Assembly: GCF_002929535.1 (NCBI RefSeq)
Contig: NZ_PJJO01000051.1
Span: forward strand, 1 to 64,000
Direction: 5' to 3'
Source of the DNA: Cryobacterium sp. Y11
GTDB lineage: Bacteria > Actinomycetota > Actinomycetes > Actinomycetales > Microbacteriaceae
Length of the DNA stretch: 64,000 bases
Under the pieces are notes generated by a model, which searched no databases, was not told the DNA's origin, and worked only from the letters and a program-made list of their open reading frames with translations. Position 1 is the first letter of the stretch. Each line of letters starts with the position of its first letter. Position numbers and translations under genes: made by a program. This document shows, piece by piece, positions 16,905 through 25,895 of the stretch.

Positions 16905-16955
16905 CTCGCTGCTCCCGTCGAAATATGATGCTGTACAGATCATATGACTGAAAGA

Positions 16956-16985
16956 TTATCTCAGCAACATCATGGTCTGGGATAA
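16956..16985. promoter_or_regulatory. Inverted repeat in the MarR/oxidoreductase divergent promoter
   Basis: TTATCTCAG (16956-16964) and CTGGGATAA (16977-16985) form an inverted repeat matching in 8 of 9 positions with a 12-bp spacer. It lies in the 90-bp gap between the leftward oxidoreductase operon and the rightward MarR gene, ending ten bases before the MarR start. It is the obvious candidate for a MarR operator controlling both directions. Confidence 0.6.
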
Positions 16986-16994
16986 GATAACCCC

Positions 16995-17603
16995 ATGACT
17001 TCCGAATCGAGCCTGCCTTTAGCGGTGCCCGGAGACCTGGGGTGGAACCTCGCAATGGTTCTGCGCGGTTATCAGCGTCAGTTGGAGACCGCCGTCGACG
17101 GTCTGCCAGGGGGAGTGCGGTGTTATCAGGTGTTGTCCACCGTGATTCACCGCGACCTGCCGTCCCAGCAGGCCATCGGCGCGCACCTGGCCATCGATCG
17201 CACCGTGTTGACCTACCTGCTCGACGGCATGGTGGAGGCCAAGCTCGTGGAACGTATTCCCGACCCCACCGATCGTCGGGCGCGAAAGATCCGCGCAACG
17301 ACTGAGGGCTTGAGCGTTCTTGCCCGATACGAGCAACGCGTGGCCGACGTGGAAACCGGCGTCCTCTCGGGAATAGCGGGAGATGACGCCCACCGACTCG
17401 CGGCTCTCTTGAGAACGTTGGCCGCGAGCGTGCACCGCGCCGACCCGACGGCCAGTCCCTGCGAGGCCGTCGAGTCGCTCACCGCGCCAGTACTCGAACA
17501 GGTGGCCGGTCATCCTGATCCTGCCCAGTCGTCTGCGCATGAGGCTCTCGACGCTGCGCGACGAGAGCGCGCTAGGCAACTTCAGGAGCGGTCCGGCGCC
17601 TGA
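16995..17603 (+). CDS. MarR family transcriptional regulator
   Basis: 202 residues. The winged helix is clear: SQQAIGAHLAIDRTVLTYLL (recognition helix), DGMVEAKLVERIPDPTDRRA (wing with the D-P-x-D-R-R signature), then KIRATTEGLSVL. The C-terminal helices extend past the usual 150-residue size, ending in an alanine/arginine-rich tail. Divergent from the flavin oxidoreductase operon with a shared dyad in between, so it probably represses that operon and itself and responds to a small aromatic or oxidative signal (family-based inference). Confidence 0.92.
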   Translation: MTSESSLPLAVPGDLGWNLAMVLRGYQRQLETAVDGLPGGVRCYQVLSTVIHRDLPSQQAIGAHLAIDRTVLTYLLDGMVEAKLVERIPDPTDRRARKIRATTEGLSVLARYEQRVADVETGVLSGIAGDDAHRLAALLRTLAASVHRADPTASPCEAVESLTAPVLEQVAGHPDPAQSSAHEALDAARRERARQLQERSGA

Positions 17604-17619
17604 TCGTCGTCGCCGCGCA

Positions 17620-18030
17620 CTAAACCAGCCACTTGGAGCGCACTTGCACCTCGGCATCCTCATAGCCGAGATGCTCGTAGAACCCCAGAACGGCGTCATT
17701 GCCAGAACGAACCATGAGCTGCACTTTCACGGCGCCGTTCTCGTGCAGCCAGTTTTCTGCGGCAGCCATCATCCGCTTTCCCAACCCGGTTCCGCGTTTA
17801 CTGTCATCAACGGCGAGGTAGTACACCCACCCGCGGTGTCCATCGTGGCCGACCATGACGGTGCCGACCAACCGGTCATTATCGAAGGCGCCTAGAACCG
17901 TGGACGTGTCGCCATCCAGGGCACGCTGCGCGTCAAGCTCGGGTGAATTCCACGGTCGGGTGAGCCCGGCTTGGTGCCAGAGCGTTGCCGCCGCATCAAT
18001 GTTTGCGGAGGTCAGGTCGCGGATTGTCAC
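17620..18030 (-). CDS. GNAT acetyltransferase (YpeA-like)
   Basis: 136 residues, a single GNAT domain: VGTVMVGHDGHRGWVYYLAV, DSKRGTGLGKRMMAAAENWL (acetyl-CoA loop R-G-T-G-L-G), then VRSGNDAVLGFYEHLGYE. These features match the short YpeA-like acetyltransferases; substrate unknown. The GTG at 18030 was chosen because it starts right after the stop of the truncated-hemoglobin gene (two-base gap), implying co-transcription with it. Confidence 0.88.
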   Translation of the reverse strand: MTIRDLTSANIDAAATLWHQAGLTRPWNSPELDAQRALDGDTSTVLGAFDNDRLVGTVMVGHDGHRGWVYYLAVDDSKRGTGLGKRMMAAAENWLHENGAVKVQLMVRSGNDAVLGFYEHLGYEDAEVQVRSKWLV

Positions 18031-18032
18031 CG

Positions 18033-18494
18033 TTAGTCCTCGAAGCTGTTCACCATTGCGAAGGCGGCGCGTTCCAGATAATCCCAGAGGATGCCCCGCT
18101 GCAGCGGCGGCAGATTGGCCGCGTTTACGGCGACTCTCATGTGGCCGAGCCACCGGTCGCGGGCATCCGGATTGACCTTGAACGGGATGTGCCGCTGGCG
18201 CAGACGCGGATGCCCGCGCTGCTCGCTGTAGGTTCCGGGGCCTCCCCAGAACTGCTCGAGGAACATGACCAGACGGTGTTCGGCCGGGCCGAGATCCTCT
18301 TCGGGATACATCGGCTTGAGCACCGGGTCGGTGGCCACACCGACGTAGAAGTCGTGCACGAGCTTTTCGAAGAATGGGGTACCGCCGACCTCGTCGAAGA
18401 ACGTGGGTACCACGGCTGGTCCGTTCTCGTTCTCGCGCAGGTGCACGTCGGCGAGGGCTGCAGGCTGATCGGTGGGATGTTGTTCAGTGGTCAC
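18033..18494 (-). CDS. glbO: Truncated hemoglobin (group II, GlbO-like)
   Basis: 153 residues of the trHb group II family, small heme proteins that bind O2 or NO and help in respiration under low oxygen or nitrosative stress. Visible: GGTPFFEKLVHDFYVGVATD (helices B-C-E), DLGPAEHRLVMFLEQFWGGP (the W-G-G-P motif), YSEQRGHPRLRQRHIPF with the proximal histidine in RGHPRLRxRH, and the group II tryptophan in RDRWLGHM. GTG 18494 is preferred to the ATG at 18551, which lacks a ribosome site and adds non-family residues. Next gene 2 bp downstream. Confidence 0.92.
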   Translation of the reverse strand: MTTEQHPTDQPAALADVHLRENENGPAVVPTFFDEVGGTPFFEKLVHDFYVGVATDPVLKPMYPEEDLGPAEHRLVMFLEQFWGGPGTYSEQRGHPRLRQRHIPFKVNPDARDRWLGHMRVAVNAANLPPLQRGILWDYLERAAFAMVNSFED

Positions 18495-18569
18495 TCGGTG
18501 CGGCTTTCTACTGTGGGCTGTTCGTGTCGGCGCAAGGTTAGTCAATACCATCGCAGCGGGCTTATCGGG

Positions 18570-19676
18570 CTACGGATCCGGAGTGTGAATTGGAGCGGGA
18601 CCGTTCTTGGGCTTCCGAGGCCCGCGGGGCTTGCGCACAGTGACGGGGCCGGTGCGCACCCCGGCAACGACATCGGGCACAGCGGCTGCGGCCTCTTCGG
18701 CCGCGTCGATGGCGCCCGGGGTCGGTTCAATGACCGAGCCGTCAATGGTGCCGTCTCCGGTCGTCATCACCACACTGTTGAGCGGGGTCAACGGAACGCC
18801 CATGCCGTCGAGGGCCTTCTTCATGTGCAGGCGCAGGTCGCGGGCAAAGTCCCACTTGGCCGACACCCGGGTCTTGACCACGAGCCGGGTGACCAGGGCT
18901 TCGGCGCTGATCGACTCCAGGCCCCAGATCTCCGGCTTTTCGAGAATGTATGCTCGCCACTTGCGGCTTGAGGCCAGGGCACTGGCCACGCGCAGAAGCT
19001 CGTCTTGTACGGCCTCAACGTCGGAACTGTATGGAATGGCGAGGTCGATGATGACGCGGGCCCAGCCCTGCGACATGTTGCCAACCCGCAGAATTTCACC
19101 GTTGCGCACGAACCAGAGCGTGCCGTCGATATCGCGCACCTGCGTGATGCGAATTCCGACGGTCTCCACGACACCGGATGCGAATCCCACGTCGACAATA
19201 TCGCCAACGCCAATCTGGTCCTCCACGACCATGAACAGGCCGTTGAGAATGTCCTTAACGATGTTTTGCGCGCCGAAACCCAGGCCGGCACCGAGCGCCG
19301 CGGTCAGCAACGCGAAAGAGCCGAGAATGTCGCGGTTCAGAGTAGTGACGATGAGCAGCAGCGCGGTGATCAAAATGAACACGTTCACGATGTTCGCCAA
19401 CACCGCGCCGAGCGTGCGTGAACGCTGCACAACGCGTACCGCGGCCAACGGCGACACGTTCAGCGCCTGAGTGTCGTCGACCTTCTGGGTTTTCTTGACG
19501 CCGGAGACGATTTGTTGCACGACGCGCTGAATGACGAATTGCAGGGCCCAGCGCAGGGCGAAAGCGATGGCGATGATCGCCGCAATGGCGACGATCTTTT
19601 CTACGTAGACGGTCCACTCAAGTTTGGCGATGGAGGAGCCCAGATCGGCCCAGAAAGTTTCCCAGTTCATATCCAA
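18570..19676 (-). CDS. Small-conductance mechanosensitive channel (MscS family)
   Basis: 368 residues. TM1 at about 25-50, TM2 at 90-112 and the pore helix TM3 near 118-145 (FALLTAALGAGLGFGAQNIV), which has the Ala/Gly packing of MscS. It is followed by the beta domain (VEDQIGVGDIVDVG, VETVGIRITQVRDIDG, VRNGEI) and the alpha/beta vestibule to about residue 295. A proline/lysine-rich cytoplasmic tail ends the protein. It gates under membrane tension to release solutes on osmotic downshock. First gene of a leftward group with the hemoglobin and GNAT genes. Confidence 0.93.
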   Translation of the reverse strand: MDMNWETFWADLGSSIAKLEWTVYVEKIVAIAAIIAIAFALRWALQFVIQRVVQQIVSGVKKTQKVDDTQALNVSPLAAVRVVQRSRTLGAVLANIVNVFILITALLLIVTTLNRDILGSFALLTAALGAGLGFGAQNIVKDILNGLFMVVEDQIGVGDIVDVGFASGVVETVGIRITQVRDIDGTLWFVRNGEILRVGNMSQGWARVIIDLAIPYSSDVEAVQDELLRVASALASSRKWRAYILEKPEIWGLESISAEALVTRLVVKTRVSAKWDFARDLRLHMKKALDGMGVPLTPLNSVVMTTGDGTIDGSVIEPTPGAIDAAEEAAAAVPDVVAGVRTGPVTVRKPRGPRKPKNGPAPIHTPDP

Positions 19677-19828
19677 GCCAGTCTACCGATGGGCCTCAGC
19701 GGCACCCGGGAAGGGGTCACGGACGCGGTCAAACGGTGCGTATTCGCGGCATGCGCAACCCAGTGCACGCGCCGCAGGCAGCGGTATCCTCTCGGTTAGC
19801 GTGGAGTTTGCTGTGAACCTCACGGCAC

Positions 19829-19867
19829 ACGATCACCCCGCGACCTGGTCGGTCGCGGGGTGATCGT
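19829..19867. terminator. Strong hairpin terminator downstream of pepN
   Basis: A 17-bp perfect stem (gatcaccccgcgacc at 19831-19845 against 19851-19865, extended by two pairs) closes a five-base loop. It begins just past the pepN stop and separates pepN from the leftward MscS operon. There is no long T-run, as is common in actinobacteria. Confidence 0.75.
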
Positions 19868-19873
19868 CGTGCG

Positions 19874-22420
19874 CTAGTCGGCGTCGCGAGCCTGAACCTG
19901 GAGCGATCGCTCCACTCCGGCCAGGTTCTCGACCACGAGGCGGCGGAGGGCGGCCGGTTCCGGGTTCGCGTCGAGCCAGGCGTGCGTTGCGTCGGCGAGA
20001 GCCTGATTGTTTAACGGCGCCGGGTAGAGACCGATCACGAGCTTCTCGCCGATCGAGAAGCTGCGCGCCTCCCACACGCGCTGCAGCATGTCGAAGTAGG
20101 TCGCGACGAACGGCTCGAGCAAGCTCGCGTCGTTCACCCGCAAGAACCCGGCGGCCGTCGTGCGCACGATGGTCGTCGCGGCCGTGTCCACGTCGATGAG
20201 CGACGACCAGGCGGCGAGCTTGCCCTCGGTAGTGGGGAGTGCGGCCCTGGCCAGGGCGGCCGACTGCGCGCCGGTTGCCGTGTTGTCGGCCGCGAGCGCC
20301 GCATCGATCTCGGCGGCCGCTGCGCGGCCACCGGCCACGAGAGCGGTGAGCAGCTCCCAGGCGAGGTCGGTGTCGACGGTGAGGCCATCCAGCACGGTGT
20401 TGCCCGAACGCAGGGCTGTCACGCTGTCGAGCTGCGCCGGGGTGGCCGCGACGGAGGCGAAGAACTTCACGAATTGGAACTGGGCATCGCTGCCGGCCGC
20501 AGCGCCCCGCGCGAGCGTCCACAGCGCGTCGGCGACCTCGGTCGTGACGGCGTCGCGCTGCGTTTCGGTCACATAGTAGGTCGCGGTCAGCACGACCTGG
20601 CCGAGCACGGTGCGCAGCGTGGTCGACTCGGTTTCGGTGGCCACATTGTTCAGCACCAGACGCACAAAGTCACGCGCCGTGGTTTCGGCGTCGCGGGTGG
20701 CGTCCCAGACCGAGCCCCACACCAGGGCGCGGGCAAGCGGGCTCTCGATGGCGGAGAGGTGCTCGAGGGCAACGGCCTCCGATGCCGGGTCGAGGCGCAC
20801 CTTGGCGTAGGTGAGGTCGTCGTCGTTCAGCAGGATCAGGTTGGGGCGTTTCTGGCCGACGAGAGCGGGGACATCCGTTGTGGAACCGTCGACGTCGAGC
20901 TCGACCCGGTGCGTGCGCACGAGCTTGTGGGCGTCATTGAACGTGTAGAAGCCGATCGCGAGGCGGTGCGGGCGAATGGTGGGGTAGTCCGCTGCTGCGG
21001 TCTGCAGCACGGTGAAGCCGGTGATGATGCCCGCCTCGTCCGTGGCGATCTCGGGACGCAAGGTATTGACGCCCGCGGTCTCGAGCCAGAGCTTCGCCCA
21101 GCCGCTCAGGTTTCGACCGCTCGCCAACTCGAGTTCGGCGAGCAGGTCGGACAGTTCGGTGTTGCCCCACTGGTGCTTCTGAAAATAGGAGCCGACGCCG
21201 GTGAAGAACGCGTCGATGCCGACCCAGGCGGCGAGCTGCTTGAGTACCGAGCCACCCTTGGCGTAGGTGATGCCGTCGAAGTTCACCAGCACGTCGTCGA
21301 GGTCACGGATGGTCGCGACCACCGGGTGGGTCGACGGCAGTTGGTCTTGCTTGTAGGCCCAGCTCTTTTCCATCACGGCGAAGGTGGTCCAGGCTTCGTG
21401 CCACTCGGTGGCTTCGGCGGTGGCGATGGTCGACGCCCACTCGGCGAAGCTCTCATTGAGCCAGAGGTCGTTCCACCAGGTCATGGTGACGAGGTCGCCA
21501 AACCACATGTGGGCGAGTTCGTGCAAAATCGTGACGACGCGGCGTTCCTTGATGGCGTCGGTGACCTTGGAGCGAAAGATATACGTCTCGGTGAAGGTGA
21601 CCGCGCCGGCATTCTCCATGGCGCCGGCGTTGAACTCCGGCACGAACAGCTGGTCGTACTTGTCGAAGGGGTAGGCGTAGCCGAACTTACCCTCGTAATA
21701 GGCGAAGCCCTGGCGCGTCTTTTCGAGAATATAGTCGGCGTCGAGATACTCACTGAGGCTCTTGCGGCTGAACACGCCGAGCGGAATGGTTCGTCCATCA
21801 CTCGAAGTGAGTTCGCCGCGCACGACGGCGTACGGGCCGGCGATGAGCGCGGTGATGTAGCTCGAGATGGTGTGGGTCGGTGCGAATGCCCAGGTGCTGG
21901 CACCGTTACCGGCATCGGTCGGCTCCGGCGTGGTGGAGTTGGAAACGACCTGCCACTGGCTCGGTGCCGTAACGGTGAAGGCGAACTTCGCCTTCAGGTC
22001 GGGCTGCTCGAACACCGCGAAGACACGGCGGGAATCGGGCACCTCGAACTGGCTGTACAGGTAGACCTCGTTGTCGACCGGGTCGACGAAGCGGTGCAGG
22101 CCCTCACCGGTGTTGGTATATAACGCGTCGGCGACGACGACGAGCTCGTTTTCGGCCTGCAAACCGTCCAGCTGAATACGGATGCCGTCGCTCACGACGG
22201 CCGGGTCCAGCGCGGCACCGTTCAGGGTCACCGAGTAAACCTTGGCGGTGATGGCGTCGATGAAGGTCGAGGCGCCGGGGGTAGCGGTGAAGCGCACGGT
22301 GCTGGTGCTGGCAAAGGTGGTTGGCCCGGTAGTGAGGTTGAGCACGACGTCGTAGCTCGCGACGGTTACGAGCGCTGCGCGTTCCGCCGCTTCGATGCGG
22401 GTGAGATTTTCTCCAGGCAA
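19874..22420 (-). CDS. pepN: Aminopeptidase N (M1 family)
   Basis: 848 residues, normal for actinobacterial PepN, a zinc exopeptidase that trims N-terminal residues in the cytoplasm. The exopeptidase motif GAMEN is at about 266-270, the zinc site HELAH (300-304) continues as MWFGDLVTM, and the third ligand is in NESFAEW (Glu about 323). The ERAP1-like C-terminal domain fills the last 400 residues. The TTG at 22420 (L-P-G-E-N-L-T) is the start: GGAG lies eight bases before it and relatives begin at this point. It is divergent from the DUF2332 gene and ends at the hairpin 19829-19867. Confidence 0.95.
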   Translation of the reverse strand: MPGENLTRIEAAERAALVTVASYDVVLNLTTGPTTFASTSTVRFTATPGASTFIDAITAKVYSVTLNGAALDPAVVSDGIRIQLDGLQAENELVVVADALYTNTGEGLHRFVDPVDNEVYLYSQFEVPDSRRVFAVFEQPDLKAKFAFTVTAPSQWQVVSNSTTPEPTDAGNGASTWAFAPTHTISSYITALIAGPYAVVRGELTSSDGRTIPLGVFSRKSLSEYLDADYILEKTRQGFAYYEGKFGYAYPFDKYDQLFVPEFNAGAMENAGAVTFTETYIFRSKVTDAIKERRVVTILHELAHMWFGDLVTMTWWNDLWLNESFAEWASTIATAEATEWHEAWTTFAVMEKSWAYKQDQLPSTHPVVATIRDLDDVLVNFDGITYAKGGSVLKQLAAWVGIDAFFTGVGSYFQKHQWGNTELSDLLAELELASGRNLSGWAKLWLETAGVNTLRPEIATDEAGIITGFTVLQTAAADYPTIRPHRLAIGFYTFNDAHKLVRTHRVELDVDGSTTDVPALVGQKRPNLILLNDDDLTYAKVRLDPASEAVALEHLSAIESPLARALVWGSVWDATRDAETTARDFVRLVLNNVATETESTTLRTVLGQVVLTATYYVTETQRDAVTTEVADALWTLARGAAAGSDAQFQFVKFFASVAATPAQLDSVTALRSGNTVLDGLTVDTDLAWELLTALVAGGRAAAAEIDAALAADNTATGAQSAALARAALPTTEGKLAAWSSLIDVDTAATTIVRTTAAGFLRVNDASLLEPFVATYFDMLQRVWEARSFSIGEKLVIGLYPAPLNNQALADATHAWLDANPEPAALRRLVVENLAGVERSLQVQARDAD

Positions 22421-22511
22421 CTTAGTTCTCCAATTCGATTCACGATTGTGCGGCTGGGGCGCTTCGGGCGCCATCGCACCCGTTAAGCCTAACCATGATT
22501 ACGATGGAGAA

Positions 22512-23537
22512 ATGAGAGAGAGCACCGATGCTCGGGTCGCCACAGCCCAGCGCTACCGGGCCTTCGCTGAGGTTGAGGCCCGCGGAATGAGCGCCTGCTA
22601 CGAACGTTGGGCGGCTGGCGTCGCGGCCGATCCTGCGCTCGTGTCGTTGATCGATCAGCTGCCGGCGGTGAAGCGGCAACCGAACCTGGTGTTTAGTGCA
22701 GCCCGGTTTCATGGGGCAAAGGTGGGGGAGTACGGCGAGTTCGCGGCGTGGCTGCGGGAACATTGGTCCGAGGTTGCCGCGACCTGCCTGAGCCACGCGA
22801 CCCAGACCAACGAGTCCGGTCGCTGCGCCGTGCTGCTGCCGGCCCTGGCGGCGCTCGCCGGGCCGCTCGCGCTCATCGAGGTCGGGGCATCCGCTGGGCT
22901 CTGCCTGCACCCCGACCGATACAGCTACCGGTATCACCGTGGTGGCGGTGGCGATGTTAGTGGCGGTGATAGTGGTGGCGGCGAGCGGATGCTGCACCCG
23001 GCTGACGGGCCGAGCCCGGTAGTGCTGGACTGCATGCTGAGTGGCCCGGTGCCGGTGCCGGAGCAGATGCCCGAGATCGTCTGGCGGGCCGGCATCGACC
23101 TGCACCCGCTTGACGTGCACAACGACGCGGATGTGGCGTGGCTGGACGCACTGATCTGGCCCGAGCACGACGACCGGCGCTTGCGGCTGCGGGCCGCCGT
23201 TGCCGTGGCCCGTCAGCAACCGGTCGAGATCGTGCGCGGCGACCTCAACGATGAGATCGAGGCACTCGTGGCGCGGGCTCCGGCGGGGGCGACCGTCGTG
23301 GTGTTCCACACCGCCGTGCTCGCCTACCTGAACGAGCAGGGCCGCAACCGGTTCGCCGCGCAAATGACCAGGTTGCCGGTGCGCTGGCTATCGAACGAGG
23401 GGCAAAGCGTGGCGCCTGGGGTGCTGGAGCGGCTCTTGGAGACGCCGGCGGAGGCATCCGCTTTCGTCTTGGCGCTGGATGGCCAGCCGATTGCCTTGAC
23501 CCAGCCGCACGGCCGGTCACTGCACTGGCTGGGGTGA
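22512..23537 (+). CDS. DUF2332 family protein
   Basis: 341 residues; ATG 22512 follows GGAG. The family is an actinobacterial protein of unknown function with a SAM-methyltransferase-like look (IEVGASAGLCLHPDRYSY resembles a class I motif). Other conserved parts are ARFHGAKVGEYGEFAAWLRE, WRAGIDLHPLDV, WLDALIWPEH and VVVFHTAVLAYL. An odd glycine/serine-rich insert after YRYHR (encoded near 22,937-22,985 by GGTGGC-like repeats) is not expected in relatives and is probably a flexible loop. Single-gene unit divergent from pepN. Confidence 0.88.
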   Translation: MRESTDARVATAQRYRAFAEVEARGMSACYERWAAGVAADPALVSLIDQLPAVKRQPNLVFSAARFHGAKVGEYGEFAAWLREHWSEVAATCLSHATQTNESGRCAVLLPALAALAGPLALIEVGASAGLCLHPDRYSYRYHRGGGGDVSGGDSGGGERMLHPADGPSPVVLDCMLSGPVPVPEQMPEIVWRAGIDLHPLDVHNDADVAWLDALIWPEHDDRRLRLRAAVAVARQQPVEIVRGDLNDEIEALVARAPAGATVVVFHTAVLAYLNEQGRNRFAAQMTRLPVRWLSNEGQSVAPGVLERLLETPAEASAFVLALDGQPIALTQPHGRSLHWLG

Positions 23538-23539
23538 GT

Positions 23540-23975
23540 TTCGAGATCGCCCGGGTGGTGAGGGCGCAGCAGGAGTCGGCGAGTCAGGGATGCTCCCGCC
23601 GACAACAGATCGTCGAGTGCGACCTGCAGGTCCCCGTCATCGGCGGTTTCGGCGCGGAGGGCGGCGCGCAACACGGCGCGGCGGATGAGCTCCTTCGCAA
23701 AGGATCCGGTGACGCCCTCAGAGCGGAGGGCCGCTGTGTCGAGGGCGTCGAGCACCTCGAACAAGAGCGGCTGCGGGGTGGCGTTGCGCTGCAGTGCAAC
23801 CAGGTCGATGTCTTCCAGCACGACGATCTGATATGCCGACAAGGGCCTTCGGGTTTGGGTGGCTCAGACTCGTGAGGGCGATGTCGGCGTCGACCAGGCG
23901 GTGGTCGGCGAGCGTCTCGGAAACGACCGGCAACGTGGCCGCGTCCGCGCCGAGGTGTGCGGTGACTTTCACTCC
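23540..23975 (-). pseudogene. AAA+ ATPase remnant with internal deletion
   Basis: Pieces of an AAA-type ATPase lie in two minus frames. One reads IVVLEDIDLVAL, a Walker B-like strand, then PQPLLFEVLDALD. It jumps straight to GVTGSFAKELIRRAVLRAAL and LQVALDDLLSAGASLTR, which belong to the C-terminal lid some 80-100 residues later. The other frame supplies an upstream piece (TAHLGADAATLPVVSETLAD). Walker A, the sensor region and the arginine finger are absent. It converges on the DUF2332 gene. Confidence 0.55.
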
Positions 23976-23999
23976 AAGTGGTGACAGCCCCGGCCGGCC

Positions 24000-24083
24000 C
24001 TAGTCATCCGCTTTCGAGACGATGCGGTCCATGAACAGTTTGAAGGTGCGAACGACATCGCGTTCGAAGCTGTCCTCGGTCAT
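24000..24083 (-). CDS. 27-codon open reading frame with a good ribosome site
   Basis: ATG 24083 is preceded by GAGGAG at ideal spacing and followed by 27 codons (MTEDSFERDVVRTFK...DRIVSKADD), charged and probably helical. It stops 28 bases before the AAA+ remnant frame. It may be the surviving start of a deleted gene or a small protein; no relative recognised. Confidence 0.3.
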   Translation of the reverse strand: MTEDSFERDVVRTFKLFMDRIVSKADD

Positions 24084-24307
24084 GTCCTGCTCCTCGCGAC
24101 GTGGTCCACCGTCATGCTCATGTTAACGGAGGCCAAGGACGAACAAATCAGACGACAATTTCTGCGTTCTTGGCGTGGCAAACATGAGCGTCAGCGGGGC
24201 GTCGACGGCGCCGATGCCGTCTTCGCGTCAAAGTCGGCTTTCTGCTTCCCGGCCAGGAAGCGCAACTTAGCGCCGCCATCAGTACCGCGTTCGACCTCGA
24301 CTGAGGG

Positions 24308-25840
24308 CTACCAGGCGCCCGGCTTGTAGTCCTTGAGAAAAACCCCGTACAGGTCTTCGCCGGCCTCGCCGCGCACGATCGGGTCGTACACCCGAGCAGC
24401 GCCGTCGACCAGGTCGAGCGGAGCGTGAAAGCCCTCCTCAGCCAGGCGCACCTTGGTCGGATGCGGCCGTTCGTCGGTGATCCAACCGGTGTCGACGCTC
24501 GTCATGAGAATGCCGTCTTCCAGCATCTCCTTGGCGCTCGTGCGGGTCAGCATGTTGAGCGCCGCCTTGGCCATATTGGTGTGCGGGTGGCCAGGTCCCT
24601 TATACCCGCGACCGAACACCCCCTCCATCGCCGACACGTTGACGATATAGGTACGACGCGCAGTGGATGCGCTCAGCGCCGCCCGCAGACGACTCACCAA
24701 CAAAAATGGTGCCGTCGTGTTACACAGCTGAACTTCGAGCATCTCGAGCGGATCAACGTCTTCGACATTGGCCGTCCAGCTGTTCACCTCGTGCAGGTCG
24801 GGTACCAGCCCGCCCGCGTCAATGGCAGTGCCAGCCGCGAGACGTTCGAGCGACGACGACCCGGCGGCGAGGGCTAGGCGAGTGAGGTCATCCGCTGTCA
24901 GAGCGCCGGCACCGGAAGCGGCGGCGAGCAACGGATGCCCGGAGACGGACGCCGCCAGGGCGAGCGGATGCGCATCATTGGTGTGCCCGAATGACACGAT
25001 CTCGGGCAGTGGGCCGTCGGGCAGCGGGGATTCCTCGGCCTCGACCAAGGGGGAGTACGACCCGCGCGAGCGACGCACGGTCTGCGCGGCGTTATTGATG
25101 AGAATGTCAAGCGGCCCTTGGGCAGCGACCGAATCGGCCAGCGCAATCACCTGGGCCGGGTCGCGCAGGTCGATGCCGACGATGCGCAGTCGGTGCAGCC
25201 AGTCCTTGGCGTCGGGCATGGCGGCGAAGCGGCGAACGGCATCGCGCGGAAACCGGGTGGTGACGGTGGTGTGCGCGCCATCTCGCAACAGGCGGAGGGC
25301 GATATACATGCCAATCTTGGCGCGACCGCCGGTGAGCAGCGCGCGCTTGCCCGTGAGGTCGGTGCGGGCGTCGCGTTTGACGTGGCTGACGAGGGCGCAG
25401 CTCGGGCAGAGCTGGTGGTAGAACGCATCAACGACGGTGTACTTCTGTTTGCAGATGTAGCAGGCGCGCGGAACGAGTAATTCGCCGGCGCTCGCCGCGC
25501 TCGTTCCGAGTGAGAGCTGGGCGCCACGGGTCTCGTCGTCGATGCGGGTGGGGGCGCCGGTAGCGGTTGCGGCAATGACGCTGCGATCGGCATCGGCGAT
25601 GACCGCGCGTTTCTCCAGGCGCCGCGACATTTTGACCGACTTGAACATCTTGGCGGTGGCGCGCCGCACGGTGACGAAGTCGGCGCTGTCCGGGTCGACG
25701 TCACTGAGCGAGGCGAGTACCCGCAGGGTCACCGCGAGGTCGTGCGGGTCGATCCCGACGAAGTCGATGTTGGGCGCATCGGGGGCCAAGACGATCGACT
25801 CGGACTCTGCGGGAGCGGTGCTGGGGGGCGCGGTGGTCAT
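24308..25840 (-). CDS. Atypical SDR-family oxidoreductase with a Cys-rich N-terminal domain
   Basis: 510 residues, twice the normal SDR size. The first 165 residues form an extra domain with a likely zinc site (CYICKQKY and, after fifteen residues, CPSC). The Rossmann fold follows: ALLTGGRAKIGMYIALRLL in place of T-G-x-x-x-G-I-G, then DILINNAAQTVRRSRG and NVSAMEGVFGRG. The catalytic Y-x-x-x-K appears as T-N-M-A-K (PHTNMAKAALNML), so the usual tyrosine is absent. Related long SDRs occur in actinobacteria and in eukaryotes; substrate unknown. Stand-alone gene; the region downstream is decayed. Confidence 0.85.
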   Translation of the reverse strand: MTTAPPSTAPAESESIVLAPDAPNIDFVGIDPHDLAVTLRVLASLSDVDPDSADFVTVRRATAKMFKSVKMSRRLEKRAVIADADRSVIAATATGAPTRIDDETRGAQLSLGTSAASAGELLVPRACYICKQKYTVVDAFYHQLCPSCALVSHVKRDARTDLTGKRALLTGGRAKIGMYIALRLLRDGAHTTVTTRFPRDAVRRFAAMPDAKDWLHRLRIVGIDLRDPAQVIALADSVAAQGPLDILINNAAQTVRRSRGSYSPLVEAEESPLPDGPLPEIVSFGHTNDAHPLALAASVSGHPLLAAASGAGALTADDLTRLALAAGSSSLERLAAGTAIDAGGLVPDLHEVNSWTANVEDVDPLEMLEVQLCNTTAPFLLVSRLRAALSASTARRTYIVNVSAMEGVFGRGYKGPGHPHTNMAKAALNMLTRTSAKEMLEDGILMTSVDTGWITDERPHPTKVRLAEEGFHAPLDLVDGAARVYDPIVRGEAGEDLYGVFLKDYKPGAW

Positions 25841-25895
25841 CGGGGAATTCTACGCGGGGTGACTGGGAGCATCCGTTTGCGTGACCCCGCGAACT

